NCBI GenBank assembly: GCA_950295325.1
Contig: OX485803.1
Location: 34,613,554 to 34,677,553 of the forward strand
Source: Polytrichum commune
Lineage: Eukaryota > Streptophyta > Polytrichopsida > Polytrichales > Polytrichaceae
DNA: 64,000 nt
Direction: 5' to 3'
Position 1 is the stretch's first letter. Each line of letters begins with the position of its first letter. The position numbers and the translations under genes are program-made. The notes below the pieces were generated by a model. It saw only the letters and a list, made by a program, of their open reading frames with translations, searched no databases and was not told where the DNA came from. Shown here one piece after another: positions 11,809-22,813 of this stretch.

Positions 11809-13540
11809 CCGCCAGATGCGGGAATTATTTTGGTAGAACTGTTTGGGGGCATTGGGACGGGATTGGCAGCCGTGTTGGCAACTGGCCTCACCGTTCGACA
11901 GTACATCTATGTCGACAACAATCCTATCTCCATCAGGGTTGTCTATCCCGCCGTTATGACGGTGTCGTGCCGTCACGACGTGTCGTGTCGTGACGGACCC
12001 CTCCGTCACGACACAATAGGGTCCACGTAGGGTCAACATAGGGGGAACGGAGTAGGGTGGGTAAAATACTTACCTTCTTGCCAAGGTGGCGTCCTATGTG
12101 GCAGAAAACGCCGACGTGGACGTGGATATGCCTAGCGCCAGGTAAACCATTTTGCCATTTTGTTTACCATTTTGTTAAAATCAAAGTAGTAAAAAACGAC
12201 TAAGGAGGGTGTAGGGCGGACTGGGCGGACGGGGGGGAACGCGGGGGCGGATGGGTGGGAACGGGGGCGGACGGGGGAACGCGGGGGCGGATGGGTGGGA
12301 ACGGGGGCGGACGGGGGAACGCGGGGGCGGACAGGGGAGCGGACGGGGGGGAACGGGGGTTGGGAACGGGGGCAGACGGGGGGGCGGACGGGGGTTGGAT
12401 CGGGGGTTAGTAATTTTTTCCCCACTTTACCTCTACTTTGTTGACATGTCATCACACTTGAACATCTTACATCCTACGTGTCCGAAATGGGGTAATGTAA
12501 TTACACACAACATTCGGTAAAATTCAAGTCCGTCAGGATAAAGACAACATCCGGCATAATGTCGTGACGGATACGTGTCGTGACGGCACGACATTATGCC
12601 GAGATTAGCCTCCGTCACGACACAATAGACAACCCTGATCTCCATCCGTGTGAAGCGTCACCATTTACACCAGTTGATGGTGTTGTACCCACAGCAGCTT
12701 CATCCGACTGCCATCCGTGGGTGCTTTGGACGTATTCCTCGTGATGTTACACTTATCAACGAGGAAGACTTGCGAAGGTTGGGCCTCGTTGATCTGATGA
12801 TTGCAGGATGGCCATGCCAGGGCCATTCACGTGCTGGAGCCAGCCGAGGTCTAGAGTATCTCAGGTCTAGTCTATTTTGGGACCTCATTCGCCTCATGCA
12901 GTGGTGGTTTTCCCACCAACCTTCCCTTTCATGGTATATCTTCGAGAATGTACCTTTGTTGGGAGACTCTCGGGACAAGGTGTTGGAAGGCGGTCATTAT
13001 GTTTGTCAACACCTTGGAGATCCTATTTTTGTGGATGTCGCGAGCATTGGATCTTATGCTCACCATCCTCAGTGAATTTGGACCAACCTCGCACCGTCAT
13101 TTCCTTCAGCTGCAACATTTTTTGCACTGCCTCCACCTTTGGATCAGAAGGTGGATGACATCTTGGATCCAAACCGGACCTCTTTGCCGGTTGTTCGAGG
13201 TGATTTACCCCCGTCGGCATTGGTCAACAAAGTGGGGCACTACGGAGGGCCTTTCCCACCTTTATGACATTTCCACAGTCATTCGCCTTCCGCGATCAGG
13301 GTTCGGGTATGGTGTGGGATGCTAACACCAAAACCCACACCGAACCCTTGGCTGACGAACGGGAGCGTGCCATGGGATTCCGCACTGGTACCACCGCACT
13401 GGCCTTTCTGAGGGCCAATGACGCTTCGTGTTGGGCCAAGCCATAGATCTTCATACCATGGTGTGGACTGTTGGTTTATGCCTTGCATTGCAACGACATT
13501 ATATTGACCAGTTGTTGTCTCTGGGGGCAGAGGATTTTGG
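11809..13540 (+). pseudogene. C5-cytosine DNA methyltransferase domain of the retroelement, interrupted by a MITE
   Basis: Motif I is ELFGGIGTGLAAVL (about 11836-11877), followed by an acidic YVDNNP strand. The hAT MITE (11934-12637) sits between this and the next segment; its 8-bp target duplication shows a clean insertion into the open frame. Motif IV is GWPCQGHSRAG (about 12808-12840) with the catalytic PCQ cysteine. Motif VI is FENVP (about 12943-12957). The motif VIII region ends HHPQ, then TGA at 13074-13076, then IWTNL. A late DERERAMGF segment (about 13354-13380) and LGQAIDLHTM (about 13432-13460) fit the C-terminal target-recognition and motif X region. Frameshifts lie near 13255 and 13425. 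The known reaction is methyl transfer from S-adenosylmethionine to cytosine C5; self-methylation of the element is an inference. Confidence 0.8.
11934..12637. mobile_element. hAT-type MITE, copy 2 (inside the methyltransferase)
   Basis: CAGGGTTGTC and GACAACCCTG termini are bordered by the 8-bp duplication ATCTCCAT (11926-11933 and 12638-12645). It is inverted relative to copy 1: the shared segment containing the ttttgttaaaatcaaagta motif is at about 12165-12200 here. The core is G-rich (GGGCGGACGGGGG units). At 704 bp it is shorter than copy 1 mainly because the core repeat is shorter. Confidence 0.88.
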
Positions 13541-13980
13541 TTAGGGGGCATACCGGTCCACATCCATGGAGGAAGGAATTGAGGTCATGGTTGGAGAAGC
13601 CAAACGAATCTTTCGATTCGAGCAGTAAGTGATGGATGAGCTCCGAGTTTAACGGATTTTTACTGCTTCGGCTTCTTCACCTCCAGTGGTGGCTCCATCA
13701 TCACATATTGGTGGTGATAAAGAGAGGATAACCTCCATTGCTAGCACGGAGGTTGGGCGCATGCTTAATGCCCCTTCCTCTCATTAGCAGTTAGAGTCCG
13801 TGGCAGCACCAGGTGGCTCTCTTTTAGTGGAGAGGGAGACCACAGAGTTTGATGATTGGCCATTGGAATTGGGCCCTCATCTCACTGGTACTGAGGCACG
13901 GAAAGTACGAGCATTTATTCACTCGTATCGTAGGTGTTTTATTTTTAGCCTTCAAGATCTTGAAGGTTAATAAGGAAAAC
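13541..13980 (+). other. Linker between methyltransferase and reverse transcriptase
   Basis: Fragmented frames with several stops. A part at about 13690-13960 reads as low-complexity Ser/Pro-rich linker followed by a VRAFIHSYRRCFIFSL stretch just before the reverse transcriptase. This is typical of the spacer ahead of the gypsy RT fingers domain. No separate gene is seen. Confidence 0.4.
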
Positions 13981-14830
13981 CCATCCATATTCAGTTGAAG
14001 GACGACCATCCCATTTTTCGGAGATCTTATAGGCTCAATGTTTCCAAGCGGATTGGCGTTCAAGCTCGTTGCCGAGAGCTCTTGGCAGCAAGGCTAATGA
14101 AATTGTCCAACGGGGAGTATGCTTGTGCTACGGTTATGCCATCGAAGAAGGATATCTTTGGCAATTGGACGGAGAAGCGGATGTGCGGGGATTACCGTCT
14201 AGTTAACTGGAAGACCAAGTCGGATCGGTATCCCATGCCAATCCCGGAGGAGTTGTTCGATGCCCTCAAATTTGCTCAAGTCTTTAACACTTTGGACTTG
14301 AGATCTGGCTATCACCAGCTCCCATTACTTGTGGGAGACCGGGTGAAAACCACATTCTGGGGAGTTGATCAAGATGGGAAGGATCAACTTTACCATTGGA
14401 AGTTTCTTTCATTTGGCCTAAAGAATGCACCTGCTGAGTTTCAAAGGGTGATGGACAGGTCCTCTCTGGCTTGCCCTTTGCTCGGTGTTACATAGATGAT
14501 GTGATCATCTTGAGCAGGATACCACAAGAGCATGTACGGCATCTGCAAGCCGTTTTTGAACGGTTGCAGCAGTGGGGATTGCACTTGCACCACGGCAAGT
14601 GCAAGTTTTTCCATGACCAGCTGGCATATCTAGGGCATATGATTGTTCTAGGAGGTCTTGGGGTACAGCAAGCTAAGGTGGACGCCTTGCAAAAGAATCC
14701 GGCACCGGTCGATGTGCCGAAACTTCGTTATTTCTTGGGCTTGGCGAATTACTACTGGCGATTCGTCAATAACTTTAGCTTAATTGCCAAGCCGCTCACC
14801 ATTCTCACGAGTAAGGACCAACCTTAGACT
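13981..14830 (+). pseudogene. Gypsy reverse transcriptase
   Basis: The RT shows KRMCGDYRLVNWKTKSDRYP (fingers), FNTLDLRSGYHQLPL (motif A with catalytic Asp), FLSFGLKNAPAEFQRVMD (motif B) and CYIDDVIILS (motif C, YIDD). Further motifs are LGHMIVLGG and FLGLANYYWRFVNNFS (thumb). A 1-nt frameshift lies near 14460, just before YIDD, and a TAG near 14825 ends the segment. The catalytic aspartates are present but the frame is broken. Confidence 0.85.
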
Positions 14831-15300
14831 TGGGGTTGTGAGCAGCAACAGGCATTTAAGACATTGAAGTAGAGATTGGATACAGCTCCAGTGCTTCAAC
14901 GTCCTAATGTTTCCAAATCTTTCCAGTTACATACGGATTGGAGTTCATTGGGTTTAGGAGCAATTCTCATTGAGAAGGATGATTTTGGCCGGAAGTATGT
15001 TGTTGCTTATGCTTCACGAAGCAACAATAGTGCGGAGGCCAATTATTCATCCTATAAGGGAGAGGCGTTGGCAGCGGTATGGGCTATTGCCCATTTCCGG
15101 CCATATCTCTATGGTCAGTTTTTTACTTTGGTGACTGATCATCAGCCTTTACGGTGGCTCATAGAGCTCATAAGCTTACTGGCAAGCTCGCCAGGTGGGC
15201 TTTATTGCTCCAGAAATACGACTTTGAGGTGGTGCACCGTGCTGGGATTACCAACCTAGATGCATATGGACTCTCACGCAATCCAAGTCCTTCGGATGAG
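14831..15300 (+). pseudogene. Gypsy RNase H domain
   Basis: LHTDWSSLGLGAIL, YKGEALAAVWAI and LVTDHQPLRWL supply the Asp-Glu-Asp residues of the RNase H active site in the usual order. The frame breaks near 15160, then resumes with HKLTGKLARWALLLQKYDFE and VVHRAGITNLDAYGLSR, the normal end of a gypsy RNase H/connection region. Confidence 0.8.
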
Positions 15301-16273
15301 GACTTGACTAGAGCCAGGTGGCATGGAGATTGTGATCGAGAGGCGGTTCCAGGTTGGCACGCGGTTGCTTACCTCACCTTATTTTCTGGTGCGATTGTTG
15401 AGGTTCTAATACAGGGCTTGGATGATGAGACTGATCGACCTCAAGCTATTGCAGATATATGGGAGGATCTTCCCGTATTGCATAACCTTCAGCAAGGGAC
15501 CTTTCCTTTGTCGACATCGGCAATGAAAAGGAAAAGGATTAGACATCGAATAATAAGGTTCCGTTGGGAGAACGGGTTGTTAATTCGATTGTGGTCAGAT
15601 GGGACAAGGTGCATTGTCCCTAGGTCGGATCAGAGGGCCTCCTTGGTGCAACAAATGCACAAGAAACTTGGCCATTTTGGCATACGCAAGACACATTCGA
15701 TGTTGCGTGGCCAATATTGGTGGACTGGCATGTATCAACAGATGTCGGGAGGTGTGAGGTTTGTGACCGGGTCATGTATAGCTTTAACACCTTGTCACCT
15801 CAGTTACAGCCCTTACCTATCATGGGATTGGGCTACCGTTGGTCGCTAGACTTTGCGGGACCGTTGGTTGTCACGCCACGTGGAGCAAAGTATGTGTTGG
15901 TGATGGTGGAGCATTTTAGCAAGTGGATTGAGCTTGTTGCTTTACCCCAAAACTCTGCGGAGTTGGCTACGGCCGCCTTTTTGGATCGTGTGTTGGTACG
16001 TTTTGGAGCACCGGCTAAGGTATTGACGGACCAAAGGAGGGAGTTCCTTGGTGTTTTTGAGGAGTTGTGTACTAAGGCGCTCATAGATCACCGCAGCACC
16101 TCTCGGGATCATCCGGAGGCGGATGGCTTGGTTGAACGGGTTGTTCAGACAACCAAGCGTGGCTTGAGGAAGTATGGATTACTTCGCAGGAGCCACCGGG
16201 ATTGGGACCTTATGTTGCCTTGGATTGCTATGGGCTATCGATTTAGTAGGCAGGCCTCTTTGGCGTCCTACAG

Positions 16274-17244
16274 TGTCGCAACCCTTGCTAGCCCCCCTTG
16301 ACAATCTTGCCAATTTTCAATTCTAGCAAAGGTTACGAGCGCTAACCATTCGCATTCCGCCATGCCAATGATTAGCTCCTCCTACCCCGGACCTTATAGT
16401 TCATAGGAGGGAACCAACCTTCCTACTTTGCTTTCGGGACTCACCCCTTAATCGGTAACCCATTCCTACATGTGGACTTCCATCCATGGAAGTCCAATCC
16501 CATGTTGATCATCGCATTGCCGGAGCAACACTACAACAACCCGAACCATACTAGGCAACTATGGCCTCACATTGGGCCAAGGCCCATGGAGTCCTTGCCG
16601 TTCGGCCTCGGGTGGGTGAGGCCACACCACCTCACCCCTATAAGCCTCTAGGACTCTACGCGGGGCCCCTACCCCACCGTCAACCAACCTCTTGTCTCTC
16701 TACCAAGAGTTGGGGCCAAGTGGACATTCTCCTTTAGCTGCTGGGCCTAGAACCCCCCAGCAGCTTCAGACCATCATAACTTCCTTGTATGATGTCTGAT
16801 CATAACAACCAACCACTCTATCTGCATCTACGCTTCACGTAGATGCCGATGGACTGCTCACTTGCCCCATTCGGGCAAGTGTTGAGGAAGTTATGCGTGT
16901 TTGAACCTTGGCAGTCCCGGGAATCACTCCCAGGCACTGCTGTACCGGGCGCTGTCCCGGGACAGCGCCCCACTCAAATGGCCATAACTCCTAGCTCACA
17001 CCTCTGATTGAGGTGTTCTTGAGCATTCTAGAATCACCACGCCATGAGCTACGCATAGCTCATGGCCTTACCCTTGTGCCTCCTAGTCTCCGTGGGTGGG
17101 AGGCGTTCCCAACGCCCGGGCCCTCACCCACACTAGGATCACTTGGGCCCTCTCACCAATGGCGCCACAAGTCCCGGGTGTCACTCCGGGGTCCCCCTTG
17201 TGCCCATGGTGTTTTGGGCACTCCTCATGGAGAGGTGCGCAACA
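16274..17244 (-). repeat. LTR (3' LTR in element orientation)
   Basis: 971 bp, TGTCGCAACCC to GGTGCGCAACA in plus-strand reading. Compared by eye with 22814-23785 it differs at about three substitutions and one 1-nt indel. It holds a chain of perfect inverted repeats, e.g. 16474-16495, 16736-16765, 16824-16846, 16861-16879, 16947-16970 and 17041-17066. Confidence 0.92.
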
Positions 17245-17264
17245 CTCACCCCCACCAAACGGAG
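17245..17264 (-). promoter_or_regulatory. Polypurine tract of the nested element
   Basis: On the minus strand the purine-rich GGTGGGGGTGAG directly abuts the 3' LTR. Position and composition fit a plus-strand priming site. Confidence 0.55.
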
Positions 17265-18670
17265 TCGATGCCCTCATCGACTATACTCGTAGTCGGCACA
17301 CCAATTCTCAAGTTGCCATCCTCTATGGTGCGGCATTGTGTTTACCTTAGGGCGCGACCCCCACAATGCATCTTCAAATTTGGCATAGTCCCAAAGGTGT
17401 CGTTCCTAGGTGGTCCGTTAGCGACCTTGGATCTCTCATCCAAGGACCTAACCTATAGTAGACCCACCTACTTTGGGACTCACTTGGGTTGCCCCCCTTT
17501 GGGGCCTCCCCCATTAGGCTCCACTAGCCTAACGTGACACATCTAGGCGAGACCTCAACGCTTCCACTAAGTTGTCTCGGTTGCAACTCCGAGATGGCTT
17601 TCCATTGTTAAGCCACGCCTCCATCGCACGGGGGTGATGCCAAGTCCCGCCCGACTCGGTTCCCACTTTGCTCTTTCGAGACATGGGTTCATGACTCCCA
17701 TGCGCCAACTCTCGTTAGCTCGCGGGTAGCACTTTTATGAGCACGCGCCATCACCTTGTCCCCGCCCGGACAAGCCCACAACTAAGAAGTTTCTTGGTTT
17801 TATCCAAGGCCCCTCCAAGCCATGGCCCCCAATTACTCGGCTTACCCAACCTAGTTTGGCATATCTATTCCCCCTCTTCCATTAACCAAGCACAAGTACA
17901 AGACTAGGACCTCATCTCATACTTTTCTCTTTGCACCACTAAAGTTTGGACTTTATTCCCTCAAGCCAAAGAACAAGTTCATGTTGTGGAGTAATTAACC
18001 TCGAAGCTAAGTGTGCTACTAGCGTCTCTCCCCCACTAAAAGAGATTGATGTCCTCATCAATGCCTACGCTTCATTTCATTGGAGTGTCTAGCCTTAGTT
18101 TCTTCAAAGTGCTTTACCAATTCCTTGCCGTTCATCATGTCTCTTGCCGCTACCCAAACGGCTTCTTTCTCATGGTATCCTCACCATTTCACCAACTACT
18201 CCTTTGTACATTTTCTTTCATTTTCACTTGGGCTTCCTACACTTGAGGATGCCCTCCTACCTCATGTTCCAAATGACGTCCACAAGGTCGAGACGTGGCC
18301 TAATCACTTGCTTGTGTTCGGGCCACAAGGTGTCGTCCTAAAATGACTTTCGTAATGAGACATGAAATGTCGGATGCACTTTGATCTCCGGCAGTAATTC
18401 CAATCTATACATGTCCTTGAACACTTGTTCCACAATGGAAAACAAAGCTCCAATTTTGGACATGAACTTTGGAGTGAGTCCTTCCGGCTAAGTAAAGTTG
18501 TTCACATTCAACAACACCTTTTGGCCCACCTCATTCTCCACTTCGCGTCTTCCGGCATTGACTTGCACTCCGTAGCACCTTCGGGCTTTCTCCACCAACA
18601 ACTTGGTCATCTCCAAGACTTGTTTACCATCCTTGGCCAGGTCCTCACCATCTTGGTTGAACTCTAGTGT

Positions 18671-19474
18671 TCAATGTGCCCCCTCGAGAGCTAGGTTAAT
18701 AGGTTGGAGCGCATCCACTCCATAAGCCACCACCAAAGACCACCCCTTGGTAGCCAAGTGCGTGGCTACATTGCAATTACACTCCGCTCGACCCACATAG
18801 TCCGCCCAATCTCCTTGGTCCGCCCCCACCAAGTTCCTCAAGTATTGCTTCAAGACTCCATTCACACGCTCCGTTTTCTCATCCATTTGGGAATGCAAGG
18901 CCGTGCTAAACCTTAGTTTCATTCCGACCTCCTTAGAGAAATGCATTGAAAATGCACTTGTGAACTTTGAATCTTGATCCCACACAATCACTCTTGGCAA
19001 CCCGTGGTGCTTCAACCATCCTTTGAGAAAAGGCTATGCGGTCTCCAACGCGGTGGCGGTTCCCACAATCGGCAACATGTGTGCCAACTTGGCAAACCGC
19101 TCTACCATCAACAAGATGGCATCATACCCATGTGACTCCGGCAAACTTGTGATCAAGTCCATGCACATACTATGCCATGACGCCGACGGGATAGGCAACG
19201 GTTGCAAGAAACCGCCTTGCTTTTGGTAAGAGGCTCGGTTCACTTGGCACTTTATTCACGCCTTCACAAAGTGGGTTATATCCTCCTTTATGCACCCCCA
19301 ATGGTACCTCTTTGACACCATTCTATGGCGGTTGTTTCTTTCTCCTTTATGGCCGGCAATAGGACTATCATATTCCTCCTTCAAAACCGATAGCCTCAAC
19401 TTGCCTTGTGGCACATACACCCAACTTTGCTTGCACTTGAACAATCCGTCCACCAACTTAACCTCTTTGAGCAC
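18671..19474 (-). pseudogene. Integrase of the nested element, broken
   Basis: Minus-strand frames read the zinc-domain part at 19256-19474 (GHKGERNNRH, then KRYHWGCIKEDI). The core follows at 19034-19243 (CMDLITSLPESHGYDAILLM, first Asp) and 18671-19015 (RVIVWDQDSKFTS, second Asp; HSQMDEKTERVNG, Glu). Frames are separated by stops and shifts. Confidence 0.75.
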
Positions 19475-19876
19475 CTTGCTCTTGCGAAGCTCACCTAAAA
19501 GCTTTTGTGCTTTGGGGTAGTTAATTTACCCCTCCCGTATCTTGCATTACAAGTTTCCTTCGCCGGCACACATTAGCCACAAGGTTTGGATGGTTCTCAT
19601 TGCTTGGAACTCTTCCGGTCTACTTCGCGCATCCGGCACCACATTTCCACGGTCCGGTTTGTGGATCAAATCCACGTTCATAAGCGCCAAACTATCATGC
19701 CACCGCAATGACTTGGTGCTTACTTGCGCTTGAATGTCAAAATTCTTTTAGGACACATTGTCCATATAGACCTTTGTTTTGTGCGACCCCAAATAGTGTC
19801 GCCACATCTTCAAGCAATGCACTACGGCAAAGAAATTCTTTGTCATGAGTTGGTTGTCTTCTTTGACAACCATCAA

Positions 19877-21023
19877 GCTTCATGCTCCCATATACAATGG
19901 CCATCCAACTTACATCAACAATCCGCCATTGGCAAAGTCATTCACCCCCATATGCACCTCAAGAGGTTTGTCAAGCTCCGCGAACTTGAGCACGGGCGGC
20001 GAAAAAAACTTGTTCTCAAACTCCCCAAAGACTTGGTGGCAAGGCTCATCCCACTCTTGGGATAGCCATTTCTTCCACAAGTCGGATAAGGTCGGATAAC
20101 CATCGAGCTTAACGCTCTCATATGCAATGGCCATCCATCTTACATTAGCCATCCGCCAATGGCAAAGTCACTCGCCCCCCGTATGCACCTCAAAAGGTTT
20201 GTCAAGCTCCGCGAACTTGAACACGGGTGGCAAAGAGGACTTTGTCTTAAGCTCCCCAAAGACTTTGGGACAAGGCTCATCCCACTATTGAGATAGCCGT
20301 TTCTTTCACAAGTCGCACAAGGTTTGAAACCTTTAAGCTTAATGGTCCCATATGCAATTGGCATCCATCTTGGATCAACATCCGCCAATGGTAAAGTCAC
20401 TCGCCCCCGTATGCACCTCAAAAGGTTTGTCAAATTCCGCGAACTTGAGCACGGGCGGTGAAGAGAACTTGCTCTTAAGCTCGTCAAAGACTTGGTGGCA
20501 AGGCTCATCCCACTCTTGGAATAACCATTTCTTGCACAAGTTGGACAAGGTCGGACAACCATCGAGCTTCATGCTCTTATATGCAATGGCCATCCATTTT
20601 GCCTCAACATCCGCCAATAGTAAAGTCACTCGCCCCCGTATGCACCTCAAAGGGTTTGTCAAACTCCGCGAACTTGAGCACGGGCGGCGAAGAGAACTTG
20701 GTTTTAAGCTCCTCAAAGACTTTGTGGCAAGCTTTATCCCACTCTTGGGATAACCACTTCTTGCACAAGCCGAACAAGGTTCGACAACCATGGAGGTTAA
20801 TGCTCTCATAAGCAATGGTCATCCATCTTGGATCAACATCCACCAATGGTAAAATCCTTCGCCTCCATGTGCACCTCAAAATGCTTATGAAAACCCGGAA
20901 ACTTAACCACATCTTGCGAAGAGAACTTGCTCTTGAGCTCCCCAAAGGCTTGGTGACAAGGCTTATTCCACTCTTGGGATAGCCATTTTTCCTCAATAAA
21001 TTGAATAAGGTCCTAGCAACCTT
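19877..21023 (-). repeat. Five tandem copies of an RT/RNase H junction segment
   Basis: Units start at 19877, 20107, 20337, 20566 and 20795 and are 229-230 bp each. On the minus strand each encodes the same junction of the RT thumb and RNase H start: EWDEPCHQVF, then PPVLKFAEFDKPFEVH, then ASDF-I-GG, then WMAIAYES-KL. The unit length is not a multiple of three, so reading frames alternate between units and the array is not one continuous protein. The normal element would have one such segment. Confidence 0.85.
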
Positions 21024-21304
21024 CAAAAACTTCTCGAATGAAGTGGTGGTAGTAGTTGGCTAGGCCAACAAATGGCCTAAGCCCTTTTTGAATGAAGGGC
21101 CAATTCTCCTTTGGGATTGCCTTGACATTCTTCATGTTCGTCCACCAACTTCCTTTGTCACCACGTACCTCAAGAACTCAATTTCTCGTTGAACAAAGTT
21201 ATTTTTCACTCCTTGGCGGTAACTTTTTGTGCAACACATTGGTGAATACATCCTTGTATCTCACCAACATCCCACCAATATGGTTTGGGGGAGGCCCATC
21301 TTTC

Positions 21305-21694
21305 CTAGCCTCCCCATACGTTCCTTGGAGTTGCTCCAATTGAACCACGACCATTATGTTTTTTATTTTTCATTTGGTCTATTAAGACCAAATTCAACTT
21401 GGGTCCTCCTACCATAGGAGTCCTTGTCAATTTGAACTTCAATTCATTGCCATTATGACACATCATAATGTGCCACAAGCACACCGGCTTGCACCTCACA
21501 TCTATCATGTGAGTTTCAAAGAAGGCGGCCTTGACAATGACATGCATTTCATCTATTTCACATGGTGTGAAATTTTGACAAAAATCCAATGTCCCACATT
21601 GAAAGGTTACATGCATCGCGGCCTCCTTTGTCTCATGCGGTTCGCCCTTTCCAAACCGCACCTTGGTGGGCTTGCCCACTCTATCAATCGGCAA
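21305..21694 (-). pseudogene. Aspartic protease region fragment of the nested element
   Basis: On the minus strand the frame contains GTLDFCQNFTPCEIDEMHVI, FFETHMIDVRCKPV and LKFKLTRTPMVGGPKLNLV. This is typical of the second half of a gypsy protease and the linker toward RT. The catalytic D-T/S-G triad is not visible in this frame. Confidence 0.5.
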
Positions 21695-21854
21695 GCCCCA
21701 ACTCCCTTGTGAGTTTTGGGCTCAAGAAGGAGTGATAGCCTCTTTGTCAACCCATGAGACATTTCTCCCATTCATTTGAGCCTCAAGGTACAAAAGATTT
21801 GGCCTTGGCTTAAGGCTACTAGCCTTGGCCACAATGCCATCGTCTTACATTCGG

Positions 21855-22150
21855 TCCTTGGCAACTTGGCTTGGCTTGGTCCGCAAAGCCAACTTTAAAC
21901 ATTTCGTCCGCGGGACAAATTGGTTTGGTGCCACAAAACCAATTTCTAATAGTTTGTCCGCAAAACAAACATGTTTTACCTTGGTAGCACAAAGCCACCT
22001 TCCCACACTCCGTCCGCGGCACGAACATGAATTGCCTTGGTAGGACAAACCCACCTCCCAACATTCCGTCCGCGGCACAAGTATGATTTGCTTTGGAAGC
22101 ATAAAGCCACCTTTCAACATTCCGTCCGCGGCACCAACATGTTTTGTCTA
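21855..22150 (-). repeat. Cys-rich tandem repeats, about 57-65 bp unit, five copies
   Basis: Units share the plus-strand core cattccgtccgcggcac plus ccttggtagcacaaagccacc. On the minus strand some frames give Cys-rich text such as TCLFCGQTIRNWFCG. This position, between the primer site and the protease, is where gag zinc knuckles normally lie, so the array may be amplified knuckle DNA. Frames are interrupted. Confidence 0.5.
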
Positions 22151-22798
22151 AGTAAAATGGACCAAACAATTTGCACTCATTTCTTTGGGACCTACTTTGG
22201 CTAAAGCCACTTGTGGTGATACGCCGCCAAACTTCTCTTTGGGACCATCGGATTCAATGATCTTGCAAACTTTATGATCCCCACCATGTCCTCAAGAAGC
22301 CTTGGGGACTTAAACAAGGCATCCACCACCCGCTTTTAAAACCCCACCTAAAAGGATGCATTTCTTAGAAAGCTCGTCCGTTTTAGGTGTATCCTTCATT
22401 TGTGCGTTTGAATAGCGCACATAGGCCTTAAGAGGCCCCGGGTGCCTCATTAGCACCAAAATCATTCCAACATCAATACATTCCAAGCATTTCGAATTGG
22501 AATTTCAATCCAACATTAATGCCCTCCAAGGTTTTGGGTGCTTTCGGTATTCTAGGCCCCAAATGTTTTTTGAGGTTTGCGGGAGCCTTTTTCAAAGCAC
22601 TCCTCCATTTTCCTTACCAAATCCACCCTCATGCCCACCATTGTCATTAGAACCAATGGTATGGTCAAATTCCACTTGCACATGATCCTTGTTCCAATTT
22701 GAGCCTCACAACCTTTTGGAAACCCCGGGCTCACCATGATAACCCGCCTTTTTGATAGCTATGTTTCCCTCAAAGTGCGAGCTCAAAACTTGGAACCC

Positions 22799-22811
22799 TG
22801 CTCTGATACCA
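22799..22811 (-). promoter_or_regulatory. Primer-binding site, initiator tRNA-Met type
   Basis: On the minus strand it reads TGGTATCAGAGCA two bases inside the LTR end. This is the standard plant LTR-retrotransposon primer site complementary to the 3' end of initiator methionine tRNA. Confidence 0.85.
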
Positions 22812-22813
22812 CG

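Noticed and set aside
12132-12520. Pro- and Gly-rich frames on both strands
   Set aside because: Same low-complexity core in the second MITE copy.
17013-17537. 174-aa open frame and its near-identical copy at 23554
   Set aside because: It sits in the LTR of the nested retrotransposon, with no protein-like motif; duplicated only because the LTR is.
21819-22169. Cys-rich 116-aa frame as a genuine zinc-finger protein
   Set aside because: Built from tandem 57-65-bp repeats inside a broken retrotransposon; Cys spacing is irregular.
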